Shown: piece after piece, positions 1 through 8,018 of the stretch
Layout: each line of letters opens with the position of its first letter
Position numbering within the stretch: position 1 is the stretch's first letter
The notes under the pieces: generated by a model
Seen by the model: the letters and a program-made list of their open reading frames with translations, nothing else
Told to the model about the DNA's origin: nothing
Databases searched by the model: none
From: Halopseudomonas pelagia
GTDB lineage: Bacteria; Pseudomonadota; Gammaproteobacteria; Pseudomonadales; Pseudomonadaceae
Length of the DNA: 64,000 nt
Direction of reading: 5' to 3'
Assembly (NCBI RefSeq): GCF_009497895.1
Contig: NZ_CP033116.1
Span: 310,001 to 374,000, forward strand
Program-made: the position numbers and the translations under genes

Positions 1-1163
1 CGCACAGTCAGCGGATCAAGCTGCAGGTGACGGGCGATGTCGTCCATGGCCTGCTCGATGATCATCATGCCCTGCGGGCCGCCAAAACCGCGGAAGGCGG
101 TATTGGACACCGTGTGGGTTTTGCAGCGGTGCCCGGTTACCCGCGCCTGATCGAGAAAATAGGCGTTGTCAGCATGGAACATCGCGCGATCGACAATCGC
201 ATCGGACAGATCCGGTGAAAAGCCGCAGCGCCCGGCGACCATCAGATCTGCGCCATGCAGCATGCCGTCCTGATCAAAGCCGACATCATAGGTATTGAAA
301 AAGTCATGGCGTTTGCCGGTCTGCACCATGTCATCGGCGCGTGACAACCGGTATTTCACCGGCTTGCCGGTAACATGAGCGAGCAAGGCTGCGACACAGG
401 CCAGTGCCGCAGCCTGGGTTTCCTTGCCGCCAAAGCCACCGCCCATGCGCCGGACTTCCGCCTGGACTTCATGAATCGGCACGCCAAGCACCTCGGCCAC
501 CAGCTTCTGCACTTCAGAGGGATGCTGACTGGAGGTGTGCACGAACATGCCGCCATCCTCTGTCGGCTCGACCAGACAGGCCTGGCCCTCCAGATAGAAA
601 TGCTCCTGCCCGCCGACATTCTGCTGGCCGCGCAAGCGATGCGGTGCATTGGCCAGCGCCTGGTCCGGCTCGCCGCGCTGCTGGGTATGACTGGGCCGTA
701 CATAAAAGGCCTTTTCCAGCGCTTCGGCGGTGGTCAACACCGGTGGCAGCGGTTGGTACTCGACCTTGGCCAGACGCGCCGCCTTGCGCGCGGCCTCGTG
801 ACTGGTGGCCGCGACGGCGAAGATCGGCTGGCCGATATGTTCAACGATTTCCCCAGCCAGCACCGGGTCACCCGGAAATACCGGGCCGATATCCGTATGC
901 CCGGGTACATCGGCCACGGTGACCACGGCTATCACACCGGGGTAGCTGCGCACCGCGCTCAGGTCCATGCTCAGCACCCGCGCATGCGCCTGCTCGCTGT
1001 GCCCAACGGCGGCATGCAGCAGGCCTTCCGGCTCGGGCAGATCATCAATATAACGCGCCTGCCCGCGTACGTGCTTCCAGGCACTGTCGTGATGGGCGTT
1101 ATGTCCGGCGAGCCCGACGGGCTGCCCGGGGTGATTGGTCAGGGCTTCGGGAAGCTTACGCAT
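1..1163 (-). CDS. xdhB: Xanthine dehydrogenase molybdopterin-binding subunit, 3' end missing (partial)
   Basis: This is the large molybdopterin subunit of xanthine dehydrogenase, which oxidises hypoxanthine and xanthine to urate. The frame is open from the ATG at 1163 to the window edge, giving about 387 residues of a family usually near 780. The N-terminal half shows the a/b hammerhead region (HVRGQARYIDDLPEPEGLLHA). Further on are the molybdopterin-binding signatures MGGGFGGKET and AFRGFGGPQGM near the edge. Its start overlaps the xdhA stop by 8 bp, so the two are translationally coupled. An xdhC maturation factor would be expected further left, outside the window. Identification is secure from the motifs and the partner gene. 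Confidence 0.93.
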   Translation of the reverse strand, partial: MRKLPEALTNHPGQPVGLAGHNAHHDSAWKHVRGQARYIDDLPEPEGLLHAAVGHSEQAHARVLSMDLSAVRSYPGVIAVVTVADVPGHTDIGPVFPGDPVLAGEIVEHIGQPIFAVAATSHEAARKAARLAKVEYQPLPPVLTTAEALEKAFYVRPSHTQQRGEPDQALANAPHRLRGQQNVGGQEHFYLEGQACLVEPTEDGGMFVHTSSQHPSEVQKLVAEVLGVPIHEVQAEVRRMGGGFGGKETQAAALACVAALLAHVTGKPVKYRLSRADDMVQTGKRHDFFNTYDVGFDQDGMLHGADLMVAGRCGFSPDLSDAIVDRAMFHADNAYFLDQARVTGHRCKTHTVSNTAFRGFGGPQGMMIIEQAMDDIARHLQLDPLTV

Positions 1164-2625
1164 AATCGGTCACCATCAGTCTGTTATCGCTGTCGGCGCC
1201 GGCACTGTATTCCAGCAGGGCGCGGCGCAGCAGATTGCCGGCTACCTGTGCGCGGTACGCGGCGGAGGCACGCACGTCCGACATCGGGGAAAAATCGCTG
1301 GCCAGGGCAGCGATGGCCTTGGCGATACTGGCATCATCAAAGGTCGCTCCGCGCAGAGTGGCTTCCGCCGCGCGGGCACGCTTGGGCGTGGCAGCCATGC
1401 CGCCATAAGCCAGACGGCAATCGAGGATCTGCTCGCCGTCAAACTGAAACCAGAAAGCGCCCAGCACCGCAGAAATATCGTCATCCAGCCGCTTGGAGAC
1501 CTTGTAGATAAACAGCCGCTCGGCTGATGTCGAGGCGTCTAACCGCGGCTCCGGCACCCGCACGGTACGAATGAATTCACCCGCGCGCAGGGCGGTCTTG
1601 CGGTAATCCAGGAAGAAGTCCTCCAGCGGCAACCAGCGCGTCCCTTCAACGCTGTCGAGCTGAATCTGCGCGCCCAGCGCAATCAGCGGCGGTGGGATGT
1701 CGGCGATCGGGGAGGCGTTGCCAATATTGCCCCCCAGGGTGCCGCGATTGCGAATCTGCAGCGAGCCCAGGCGCTCGAGCATGGGGCCGAAGGCAGGCCA
1801 TCGGTCGTTCAGCACACTACCGGCGCGGCGATAGCTGACGGCGGCGCCAATACACACCCCTTCGTCCGTGACGTCGATGCGCTGCAGTTCCGGCACCTGC
1901 TCGGTGGACACCAGATGCGGCAATGTTTTCAGTTGCTGGGTGATTTCCAGGGCCAGATCGGTACTGCCAGCCACCAGCCGTGCGTCAGGCGACCCGGCAA
2001 GCAGATCACGCAGTTGCTCCAGGGTAACCGGGGCGTCGAAGCGTTTGCCCTGGGCATCCTGCAGGCTGGCTGCGGGGGTGTCCTTGACTGAGGGAACGGC
2101 CGTCTCCAGCAAGCCGCCGCCATCCCATTCCTGCACGCCGTTGACGATGGATCGCGTCGCCGCATCCATGATCGGCCGGTAACCGGTGCAGCGGCACAGA
2201 TTGCCCGACAACGCTTCAAGCACGCGATGGCGATCACAGTCCGGTTGCTTGGCTGCCTCATGATGCAGCGCCACCAGCGACATAATGATGCCTGGCGTAC
2301 AGAAGCCGCATTGCGAGCCATGGCACTCGACCATGGCCGTCTGCACCGGATGCGCCGGCTCGTTCTGCAATGCGTCAATAGTCACCAGATGCTTGCCGTG
2401 CAGGCTGCCGATCAGGGCTATACAGCTATTAACGCTCTGATAGCTCAAGCCATCCTGTTCCGACGGCGTACCCAGCATGACGGTACAAGCGCCGCAGTCG
2501 CCAGACGCACAGCCTTCCTTGGTGCCGGTAAGCCGCATTTTGGTGCGCAGCCATTCGAGAATGCTCAGGTTTGGGTCAGCACTTTCCAGCGTCTGGGGCT
2601 GACCGTTTAGATGAAACTCAATCAC
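1156..2625 (-). CDS. xdhA: Xanthine dehydrogenase small subunit (2Fe-2S and FAD)
   Basis: This 489-residue subunit passes electrons from the molybdenum centre in XdhB through two 2Fe-2S clusters to FAD. The plant-type ferredoxin cluster ligands are visible in GCASGDCGACTV near residue 40. The second cluster ligands are CGFCTPG and CRCTGYRP in the next domain. An FAD-binding domain follows, with GGNIGNASPIADIPP, then a CO-dehydrogenase-like C-terminal domain. Length and order match the two-subunit bacterial XdhA. The gene is first in the leftward xdhAB operon and is divergent from a nucleoside ABC transporter, so purine uptake and oxidation share the 2626-2864 control region. Confidence 0.95.
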   Translation of the reverse strand: MIEFHLNGQPQTLESADPNLSILEWLRTKMRLTGTKEGCASGDCGACTVMLGTPSEQDGLSYQSVNSCIALIGSLHGKHLVTIDALQNEPAHPVQTAMVECHGSQCGFCTPGIIMSLVALHHEAAKQPDCDRHRVLEALSGNLCRCTGYRPIMDAATRSIVNGVQEWDGGGLLETAVPSVKDTPAASLQDAQGKRFDAPVTLEQLRDLLAGSPDARLVAGSTDLALEITQQLKTLPHLVSTEQVPELQRIDVTDEGVCIGAAVSYRRAGSVLNDRWPAFGPMLERLGSLQIRNRGTLGGNIGNASPIADIPPPLIALGAQIQLDSVEGTRWLPLEDFFLDYRKTALRAGEFIRTVRVPEPRLDASTSAERLFIYKVSKRLDDDISAVLGAFWFQFDGEQILDCRLAYGGMAATPKRARAAEATLRGATFDDASIAKAIAALASDFSPMSDVRASAAYRAQVAGNLLRRALLEYSAGADSDNRLMVTDYA

Positions 2626-2736
2626 AGTGTTCTCCGCGCTCTCTACTGTTAACCGTATTCCCCGGCGTTGGCCGATTCAGGCCCAGCAAGCGCTGGCGCG
2701 GGGTTCGAGGTAGTGAATGCAAACAACTGCAAAAAG

Positions 2737-2752
2737 CTGACCACTTAGTCCA
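2737..2752. promoter_or_regulatory. RutR-like operator, upstream copy
   Basis: The sequence CTGACCACTTAGTCCA fits the E. coli RutR consensus TTGACCA-N2-TGGTCAA at 11 of 14 defined positions. Its centre lies about 65 bp upstream of the predicted start of the sigma-54 promoter at 2783, and 75 bp from the second operator. Confidence 0.6.
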
Positions 2753-2782
2753 TTTAAAAAATATTTAACGTTTCAGCTTATG

Positions 2783-2798
2783 TGGCAAGCAAATTGCT
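2783..2798 (+). promoter_or_regulatory. Sigma-54 promoter for the nucleoside ABC operon
   Basis: TGGCAA-N5-TTGCT matches the RpoN -24/-12 consensus TGGCAC-N5-TTGCW with one mismatch and exact GG-to-GC spacing. The predicted transcription start, about 12 bp downstream, falls at the edge of the operator at 2812. Confidence 0.65.
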
Positions 2799-2811
2799 CA
2801 TTGGTTAAATG

Positions 2812-2827
2812 TTGATTATTTGGTCAG
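2812..2827. promoter_or_regulatory. RutR-like operator at the predicted +1
   Basis: TTGATTATTTGGTCAG is a TGA..TCA dyad sharing the TGGTCA half of the RutR consensus. It covers the predicted start of transcription from the sigma-54 element at 2783, a position suited to repression. The same variant recurs at 11980 and 29324. Confidence 0.65.
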
Positions 2828-2864
2828 TTTATTACACCTACGTTATTACACGCCGGGGATCGCA

Positions 2865-4421
2865 ATGCTAGCGGCTGAACGCCTGAAACTGCAGAACATC
2901 GTCAAGCAATACCCCGGCTGCCGGGCGAATGACGGTGTCCAACTGACGGTCAACGCCGGCGAAATACATGCGTTGCTGGGTGAAAATGGCGCTGGCAAAA
3001 GCACTCTGATGAAGATCATCTATGGCGTGATCCAGCCGGACGAGGGCTCTCTTACCTGGAACGGACAGCCACTGCTATTGCAGGGTCCGGCGCATGCGCG
3101 TGAGCTGGGTATCGGCATGGTATTCCAGCATTTTTCGCTATTTGAAACCCTGACTGTAGCCGAGAACATCGCGCTTAGCCTGCCCGCCGCCGAAGCGCGC
3201 AACCGCAGCCGTCTGGATACCCGCATTCGCGAAGTCTCGGCCCATTACGGCATGAGCCTCGACCCGCGCCGCTACGTCAATACCCTGTCCATTGGCGAGC
3301 GCCAGCGGGTCGAGATCGTGCGCTGCCTGATTCAGGAAAGCTCGCTGCTGATTCTTGATGAACCCACTTCCGTGCTTACCCCGCAGGAAGTCGAAGTGCT
3401 GTTCCGCACACTGCGGCAGCTGTCCAGCGAGGGCTGCAGCATTCTGTTTATCAGCCATAAATTGCAGGAAGTACGCGATCTGTGCCACCGCGCCACGGTC
3501 TTGCGCCAGGGCCGGGTCACCGGCGAGTGCCGGCCCGCCGAGGTCTCTACCGACGATATCGCGCGCATGATGGTGGGCAATGATACGCCACTGTCCACTC
3601 AGGTTGCTCCGGCAGAACCGGGTGAGACTCTGCTGACGCTGAAAGATCTCAGCTACGCCAGCCGCGACCCCTTTGGCACCAGCCTGGGCAACATCAACCT
3701 GCAGCTGCGCGCCGGCGAAATTGTCGGCATTGCCGGGGTGGCGGGGAACGGTCAGGACGAACTGCTGCGCGCGCTCTCCGGTGAAGTGCTGGTCGCCGCC
3801 GACAGCTTGCAACTCGACGGCATGTCGATAGGCCGCCGGGGTGCGGCCCAGCGCCGCCGCCTGGGCGTCGCCGTGGTGCCCGAGGAGCGCCTGGGGCGTG
3901 GCGCGGTGCCGGCGATGTCGCTGACCGAAAATACTCTGCTGACCGCCTATGACCGCGGGTTGGTCAAGGGCGGCTTGCTCAAGGGCGGCAAGATCCGCGA
4001 GTACGCCACCCGCATACGCGAGCAGTTCGGAGTGCGCTGCAGCAGCATCGACAGCCCGGCGTCCAGCCTCTCCGGGGGTAACCTGCAGAAATTCATCATC
4101 GGCCGCGAAGCCTTGCAGCAACCACGCCTGCTGGTCGCCTCGCATCCGACCTGGGGTGTGGATGTGGGCTCGGCCGTGGCGATTCACGAGGCGCTGGTGG
4201 CCCTGCGTGACCAGGGCGCCGCCATCTTGTTGATCTCCGAAGACCTCGATGAGCTCTACCAACTATGCAGCCGCATGGGTGCGATCTGCAGCGGCCGCCT
4301 GTCGCCTTTGGTGCCGACCGCAGAACTGAGTATCGAAAAACTCGGCCAGTGGATGGCCGGTGACTTTCCAGCGGGCGCAGCCCAGTTTGATGACAAAGGG
4401 CCAACCCATGCTGTCGCTTGA
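2865..4421 (+). CDS. Nucleoside ABC transporter, duplicated ATPase (NupA/YufO/RbsA type)
   Basis: This cytoplasmic ATPase of 518 residues powers a BMP-type nucleoside importer. The first nucleotide-binding domain has Walker A GENGAGKST (residues 39-47), signature LSIGERQRVEI and Walker B LLILDEPTS. The second domain has the degenerate P-loop GVAGNGQDEL typical of this family and the signature SLSGGNLQKFIIGRE. I chose the ATG at 2865 because the family homology begins there; an upstream in-frame start at 2820 would lie inside the operator. It overlaps the first permease gene by 14 bp. No BMP-type binding protein belongs to this copy of the operon. Confidence 0.9.
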   Translation: MLAAERLKLQNIVKQYPGCRANDGVQLTVNAGEIHALLGENGAGKSTLMKIIYGVIQPDEGSLTWNGQPLLLQGPAHARELGIGMVFQHFSLFETLTVAENIALSLPAAEARNRSRLDTRIREVSAHYGMSLDPRRYVNTLSIGERQRVEIVRCLIQESSLLILDEPTSVLTPQEVEVLFRTLRQLSSEGCSILFISHKLQEVRDLCHRATVLRQGRVTGECRPAEVSTDDIARMMVGNDTPLSTQVAPAEPGETLLTLKDLSYASRDPFGTSLGNINLQLRAGEIVGIAGVAGNGQDELLRALSGEVLVAADSLQLDGMSIGRRGAAQRRRLGVAVVPEERLGRGAVPAMSLTENTLLTAYDRGLVKGGLLKGGKIREYATRIREQFGVRCSSIDSPASSLSGGNLQKFIIGREALQQPRLLVASHPTWGVDVGSAVAIHEALVALRDQGAAILLISEDLDELYQLCSRMGAICSGRLSPLVPTAELSIEKLGQWMAGDFPAGAAQFDDKGPTHAVA

Positions 4422-5496
4422 ACGCCGAGCTACCGACTCGCGGCTGATGCAGTGGACTTCACCACTGCTGGCCCTGGTGCTGACCGTGATTACCGCGCTG
4501 GGTCTGTTTATCGCGCTGGGCAAAGACCCCATTGAAGGCCTGACGTTTTTCTTTCTGATCCCCCTGAGCGATGCCCATGGCTGGGCCGAGCTGGGCCTGA
4601 AAATGGCGCCGCTGCTGCTCTGCGCCGCAGGCCTGACCATCTGCTATCGCGCAAAGCTGTGGAATATCGGTGCTGAAGGCCACTTTCTCATGGGCGCGCT
4701 CTGGGCCTCGGTAGTGGCGCTGCAACTGACCGAACACAGCGGCTTCTGGGTATTGCCTGCGGTGCTGCTGGCCGGGGCACTGGCCGGAGCACTATGGGCG
4801 TGGATTGCGGCGGTGCTGAAAACGCATTTTCACTGCAATGAAATTCTCACCACCATCATGCTCAACTACATCGCGCTGAATCTGCTGCTCTACACCGTGC
4901 ATGGCCCCCTAAAGGATCCGATGGGCTTCGGCTTTCCGCAGTCGGAAATGTTCGCCGCCGCAGCCCTGCTGCCCAAACTGATTCCCGACACGCGCTTGCA
5001 TATCGGTCTGCTGTTCGCGCTGCTGGCGGCCGTAGCCGTCGGCGTGCTCTTCACCCGCACCTTCGTCGGCTTTCAACTCAAGGTGTTGGGCCAGGATAAC
5101 CGCGCGGCCGCCTTTGCCGGCTTCGGTGCGCGGCGCCTGACCTGGCTGGCCTTTTTGCTGGCCGGGGCGATGGCCGGCCTGGCCGGCGCCTCGGAAGTCA
5201 GCGGGCCAATCGGCCAGTTGGTACCCCAGGTCTCTCCCGGCTATGGCTACACCGCAATCATCGTCGTGTTCCTCGGGCGCATGCAGGCGCTGGGTATTGT
5301 GCTGGCCAGTGCGCTGCTGGCGCTGACCTTCATGGGCGGCGAGATGCTGCAGATTGCGATGAACCTGCCCAGGGCCATCACCGGTTTGTTCCAGGGCCTG
5401 CTGCTGTTCTACCTGCTCACCTGTGACGCCTTTATCCATTACCGCCTGCGGCTGCGTCGGCCGCTGACTGCTGTTACGACCGGGCAGGAGGCCTGA
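4408..5496 (+). CDS. Nucleoside ABC transporter permease 1 (NupB/YufP type)
   Basis: This membrane permease of about 362 residues belongs to the BPD_transp_2 family that partners RbsA/NupA-like ATPases. Hydrophobic segments run through the whole chain. Family signatures include GLTICYRAKLWNIGAEGHF, NEILTTIMLNYIALNLLLY and the glycine-rich AGAMAGLAGASEVSGPIGQL. The start at 4408 follows AAAGGG and overlaps the ATPase gene; an earlier ATG at 4390 lacks a ribosome site. It should form a heteromeric channel with the next gene. Confidence 0.88.
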   Translation: MLSLERRATDSRLMQWTSPLLALVLTVITALGLFIALGKDPIEGLTFFFLIPLSDAHGWAELGLKMAPLLLCAAGLTICYRAKLWNIGAEGHFLMGALWASVVALQLTEHSGFWVLPAVLLAGALAGALWAWIAAVLKTHFHCNEILTTIMLNYIALNLLLYTVHGPLKDPMGFGFPQSEMFAAAALLPKLIPDTRLHIGLLFALLAAVAVGVLFTRTFVGFQLKVLGQDNRAAAFAGFGARRLTWLAFLLAGAMAGLAGASEVSGPIGQLVPQVSPGYGYTAIIVVFLGRMQALGIVLASALLALTFMGGEMLQIAMNLPRAITGLFQGLLLFYLLTCDAFIHYRLRLRRPLTAVTTGQEA

Positions 5497-5497
5497 T

Positions 5498-6424
5498 ATG
5501 GATACGTTGCTGATCACCAACATACTCGCCGCCACCGTTATCGCCGGCACACCGCTACTGCTGGTGGCGCTGGGTGAACTGGTCTGCGAGCGCTCCGGCG
5601 TGCTCAACCTGGGTCAGGAAGGCATGATGCTGATGGGCGCGGTCATGGGCTTTATCGCCGCGGTGACCAGCGGCAGCCTCGCCGTCGGAGTACTCGCGGC
5701 CATTACTGCCGGCATCCTGATGTCGATGCTGTTCGCACTGATGGCCGTCACCCTGGCGGCCAATCAATACGCGGCCGGTCTGGCACTGACCATCTTCGGT
5801 ACCGGTTTGAGCGCCTTTATCGGTAGCGGTCATGTCGGCAGCTCAATCTCCGGCTTCCCCAAAATTGCCATTCCCTACCTGTCCGACATTCCGGTGATCG
5901 GCACCGTGCTGTTCCGCCAGGACTTGCTGGTCTACCTGTCGCTGCTGCTGTTCGTCCTGGTGTTCGTCTTCCTGCGCTACAGCCGGGGAGGGCTGATCGT
6001 ACGGGCCGTAGGCGAATCGCCAGAGGCAGCCAATGCCAATGGCATGCGGGTGCTGGCAGTGCGCTACATGGCGGTGGCCTTCGGCGGCGGCATGGCCGGC
6101 CTTGCCGGTGCCTACCTGTCACTGGTGTATACGCCCATGTGGACCGAAAACATGACCTCCGGGCGCGGCTGGATTGCCCTGGCGCTGGTGGTCTTTGCTA
6201 CCTGGAAACCCGAGCGCGTGCTGCTCGGCGCCTATCTGTTCGGTGCCGCGAGCATCCTGCATCTGGTTCTCCAGGGTCTTGGCTGGCGCAGCTCGACCGA
6301 GTTGCTGGCGATGCTGCCTTACCTGGTGACCATCGTCGTGCTGGTGTTGCTGTCCTGGAATCCCACCCGGACGCAACTGAATACCCCTTTATCAATCGGC
6401 CAACCTTATAGGCCGAGCAAGTGA
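5498..6424 (+). CDS. Nucleoside ABC transporter permease 2 (NupC/YufQ type)
   Basis: This second BPD_transp_2 permease has 308 residues and follows the previous stop by 1 bp, with a strong GCAGGAGG ribosome site. The signature LVALGELVCERSGVLNLGQE near the N-terminus and the conserved block GGGMAGLAGAYLSLVYTPMW mark it as the smaller permease of BMP/Nup transporters. Together with the preceding ATPase and permease it forms the membrane part of a purine or pyrimidine nucleoside importer. The binding protein may be the BMP protein at 23717. Confidence 0.88.
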   Translation: MDTLLITNILAATVIAGTPLLLVALGELVCERSGVLNLGQEGMMLMGAVMGFIAAVTSGSLAVGVLAAITAGILMSMLFALMAVTLAANQYAAGLALTIFGTGLSAFIGSGHVGSSISGFPKIAIPYLSDIPVIGTVLFRQDLLVYLSLLLFVLVFVFLRYSRGGLIVRAVGESPEAANANGMRVLAVRYMAVAFGGGMAGLAGAYLSLVYTPMWTENMTSGRGWIALALVVFATWKPERVLLGAYLFGAASILHLVLQGLGWRSSTELLAMLPYLVTIVVLVLLSWNPTRTQLNTPLSIGQPYRPSK

Positions 6425-6470
6425 CTTGAACACCCATATGCCAACCGAAAACTAAATCACATCTAGGAAA

Positions 6471-7229
6471 ATGACCATGACAACTATGCGCAAAACCCTT
6501 ATGGCAGTCTGCATTGCAGCCTCCTTCGCTCCTGCAGCCCATGCCGAGAAGTTCTTCTCTGATTCAAGCATCTCTGTGCTCTACAGCGATGATTACCAGG
6601 CTTTCGGCCCACAGAAGCGCACTGATACATTCTTTACCTTCGAGAACGCCACTGGACACAACTGGGGCAGCACCTTCTTCTTCTTCGACCGTAACCAGGG
6701 CCACGGTAAAGATGCTGACTCCGACGACCTGTACGGTGAGTTTGCGCCGAATGTCAGCCTCGGCTGGCTGACCGGCAATGACCTGAGCTACGGCCTGATC
6801 AAGGACGTCACCCTGTCCGGCCAGTACGAAATGGGCGGCGGCACTAACGTCAACAACCTGATGCTGGGTATGGGTCTGGATTGGAATATCCCCGGCCTGC
6901 AATACTTTGGCACCCGCGTTTACCACGTCAACAACAGCGAAACCGACAACGACTACCAGCTGACTGTGGTCTGGGGCGCGCCTATGGAATTCGGTCCTAA
7001 CCGTGTTCTGTTCGACGGTTACATCGACTGGTCTTCCGCCGCTGACGACCACAAGTCCGACTTCCACTTCAACCCACAGTTGAAACTGGATATCGGTAAC
7101 TACTTCGGCAGCCCGAGCGTGTTGTATGCCGGTATCGAGTACTCCTACTGGAACAACAAGTACGGCCTGAACGATACCGTCATGGACACCGAGAGCGCTG
7201 TAAGCGCCCTGGTTAAATTTCACTTTTGA
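6471..7229 (+). CDS. Tsx-like nucleoside-specific outer-membrane channel
   Basis: This 252-residue outer-membrane beta barrel of the Tsx/OmpK family passes nucleosides into the periplasm. It has a signal peptide ending near AHA-EKFF, alternating aromatic beta strands, and the terminal phenylalanine of FHF expected of a barrel protein. The ribosome site AGGA at 6465 fits the ATG at 6477 better than that at 6471, so the mature start may be two residues later. It closes the importer operon, linking outer-membrane entry to the inner-membrane ABC system upstream. Confidence 0.85.
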   Translation: MTMTTMRKTLMAVCIAASFAPAAHAEKFFSDSSISVLYSDDYQAFGPQKRTDTFFTFENATGHNWGSTFFFFDRNQGHGKDADSDDLYGEFAPNVSLGWLTGNDLSYGLIKDVTLSGQYEMGGGTNVNNLMLGMGLDWNIPGLQYFGTRVYHVNNSETDNDYQLTVVWGAPMEFGPNRVLFDGYIDWSSAADDHKSDFHFNPQLKLDIGNYFGSPSVLYAGIEYSYWNNKYGLNDTVMDTESAVSALVKFHF

Positions 7230-7237
7230 TCAAGTCA

Positions 7238-7263
7238 GGGAGTTCGGCTAATGTCGAACTCCC
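7238..7263 (+). promoter_or_regulatory. Perfect 9-bp hairpin spanning the TetR start codon
   Basis: GGGAGTTCG (7238-7246) and CGAACTCCC (7255-7263) form a perfect stem with an 8-nt loop containing the ATG at 7251. The ribosome site GGGAG is inside the stem. It lies 8 bp after the tsx stop without a T-run. It could attenuate tsx read-through or hide the regulator's start. Confidence 0.5.
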
Positions 7264-7937
7264 TACCGCGTAGAAGTGACGACAACCGCATGACCACCAA
7301 CACCCGAGCAAAGACCTACCGTCCCGGTCGCATTCGCGAGCGCAACCGGGAAATCATTCTGGCTGCGGCGGAGCAGGAATTCGCTCAGCACGGTTTTCGC
7401 GGCGCCACGATCCAGGATATTGCCGAACGCGCAGAGCTGCCGAAATCCAATGTGCTGTATTACTTCAGCAACAAGAAGGAAATCTACGGTGCGATGTTTG
7501 ACGACATTCTGTCGCGCTGGAATGCGGTGTTTACCACCGTCTCGCCGGAGGATGATCCGGCCACGGCACTGACGGCATTCATTCGCACCAAGGTCGAGCT
7601 GTCCCGGACTCACCCGCTGGCTTCACGGCTGTTCGCCATGGAGATCATCCAGGGCGCGCCCTTTCTGATGGACCATTTGCGCGGCACCATGCGTGACTGG
7701 GTCAGGGGCCGAGCGATGGTCATCCAGCAATGGATAGACGAGGGGCGCATGGCCAAGGTGGATCCGGTGCAGTTGATCTTTCTGATCTGGTCATCAACCC
7801 AGCATTACGCCGACTTCCAGGTGCAGATTCTGATGGTGGAAAACAAGGCCGAATATGAAAAGCAGGACTTCGATCATGCGGCCGAGTTTCTTACCGGGGT
7901 GATTCTGCGTGGTTGCGGTCTGGACGTTCCCACATGA
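7251..7937 (+). CDS. TetR-family regulator, RutR-like paralogue 1
   Basis: This 228-residue repressor is of the RutR/YcdC type. An N-terminal helix-turn-helix is visible (GATIQDIAERAELPKSNVLYYFSNK, here split as GATIQDIAERAEL and PKSNVLYYF). The C-terminal ligand-binding domain carries the RutR-type blocks HPLASRLFAMEIIQGAP and WSSTQHYADFQVQI. It is clearly paralogous to the regulator at 21294, with parallel C-terminal motifs. The first start at 7251 has a GGGAG ribosome site within a hairpin; the ATG at 7290 is an alternative. It probably binds one of the palindrome classes in this region, with a nucleobase as ligand (inference). Confidence 0.85.
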   Translation: MSNSLPRRSDDNRMTTNTRAKTYRPGRIRERNREIILAAAEQEFAQHGFRGATIQDIAERAELPKSNVLYYFSNKKEIYGAMFDDILSRWNAVFTTVSPEDDPATALTAFIRTKVELSRTHPLASRLFAMEIIQGAPFLMDHLRGTMRDWVRGRAMVIQQWIDEGRMAKVDPVQLIFLIWSSTQHYADFQVQILMVENKAEYEKQDFDHAAEFLTGVILRGCGLDVPT

Positions 7938-8018
7938 CAACACACGCCTGATCATCGAACCGCTGAGCCGCGAAAGACTTGCACTCATCGGCGCGGTCAT
8001 GGCCCAGAGGTAAGCCTG

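Larger units (their letters stand above)
2626..2864. promoter_or_regulatory. Divergent control region between xdhA and the nucleoside ABC operon
   Basis: This 239-bp gap contains no gene. On the rightward side it has two 16-bp RutR-like palindromes (2737-2752 and 2812-2827) bracketing a sigma-54 -24/-12 element (2783-2798). I see no convincing sigma-54 element pointing left toward xdhA. A weak dyad TGCA-N6-TGCA at 2718-2731 lies just upstream of the first operator and could be a degenerate NtrC site. Confidence 0.6.

Noticed and set aside
375..1511. Long plus-strand frame over xdhB/xdhA
   Set aside because: It lies opposite clear Xdh motifs and has no family features of its own.
3138..4262. 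374-codon minus-strand frame over the nucleoside ABC ATPase
   Set aside because: It is the shadow of a GC-rich real gene with Walker motifs on the plus strand.
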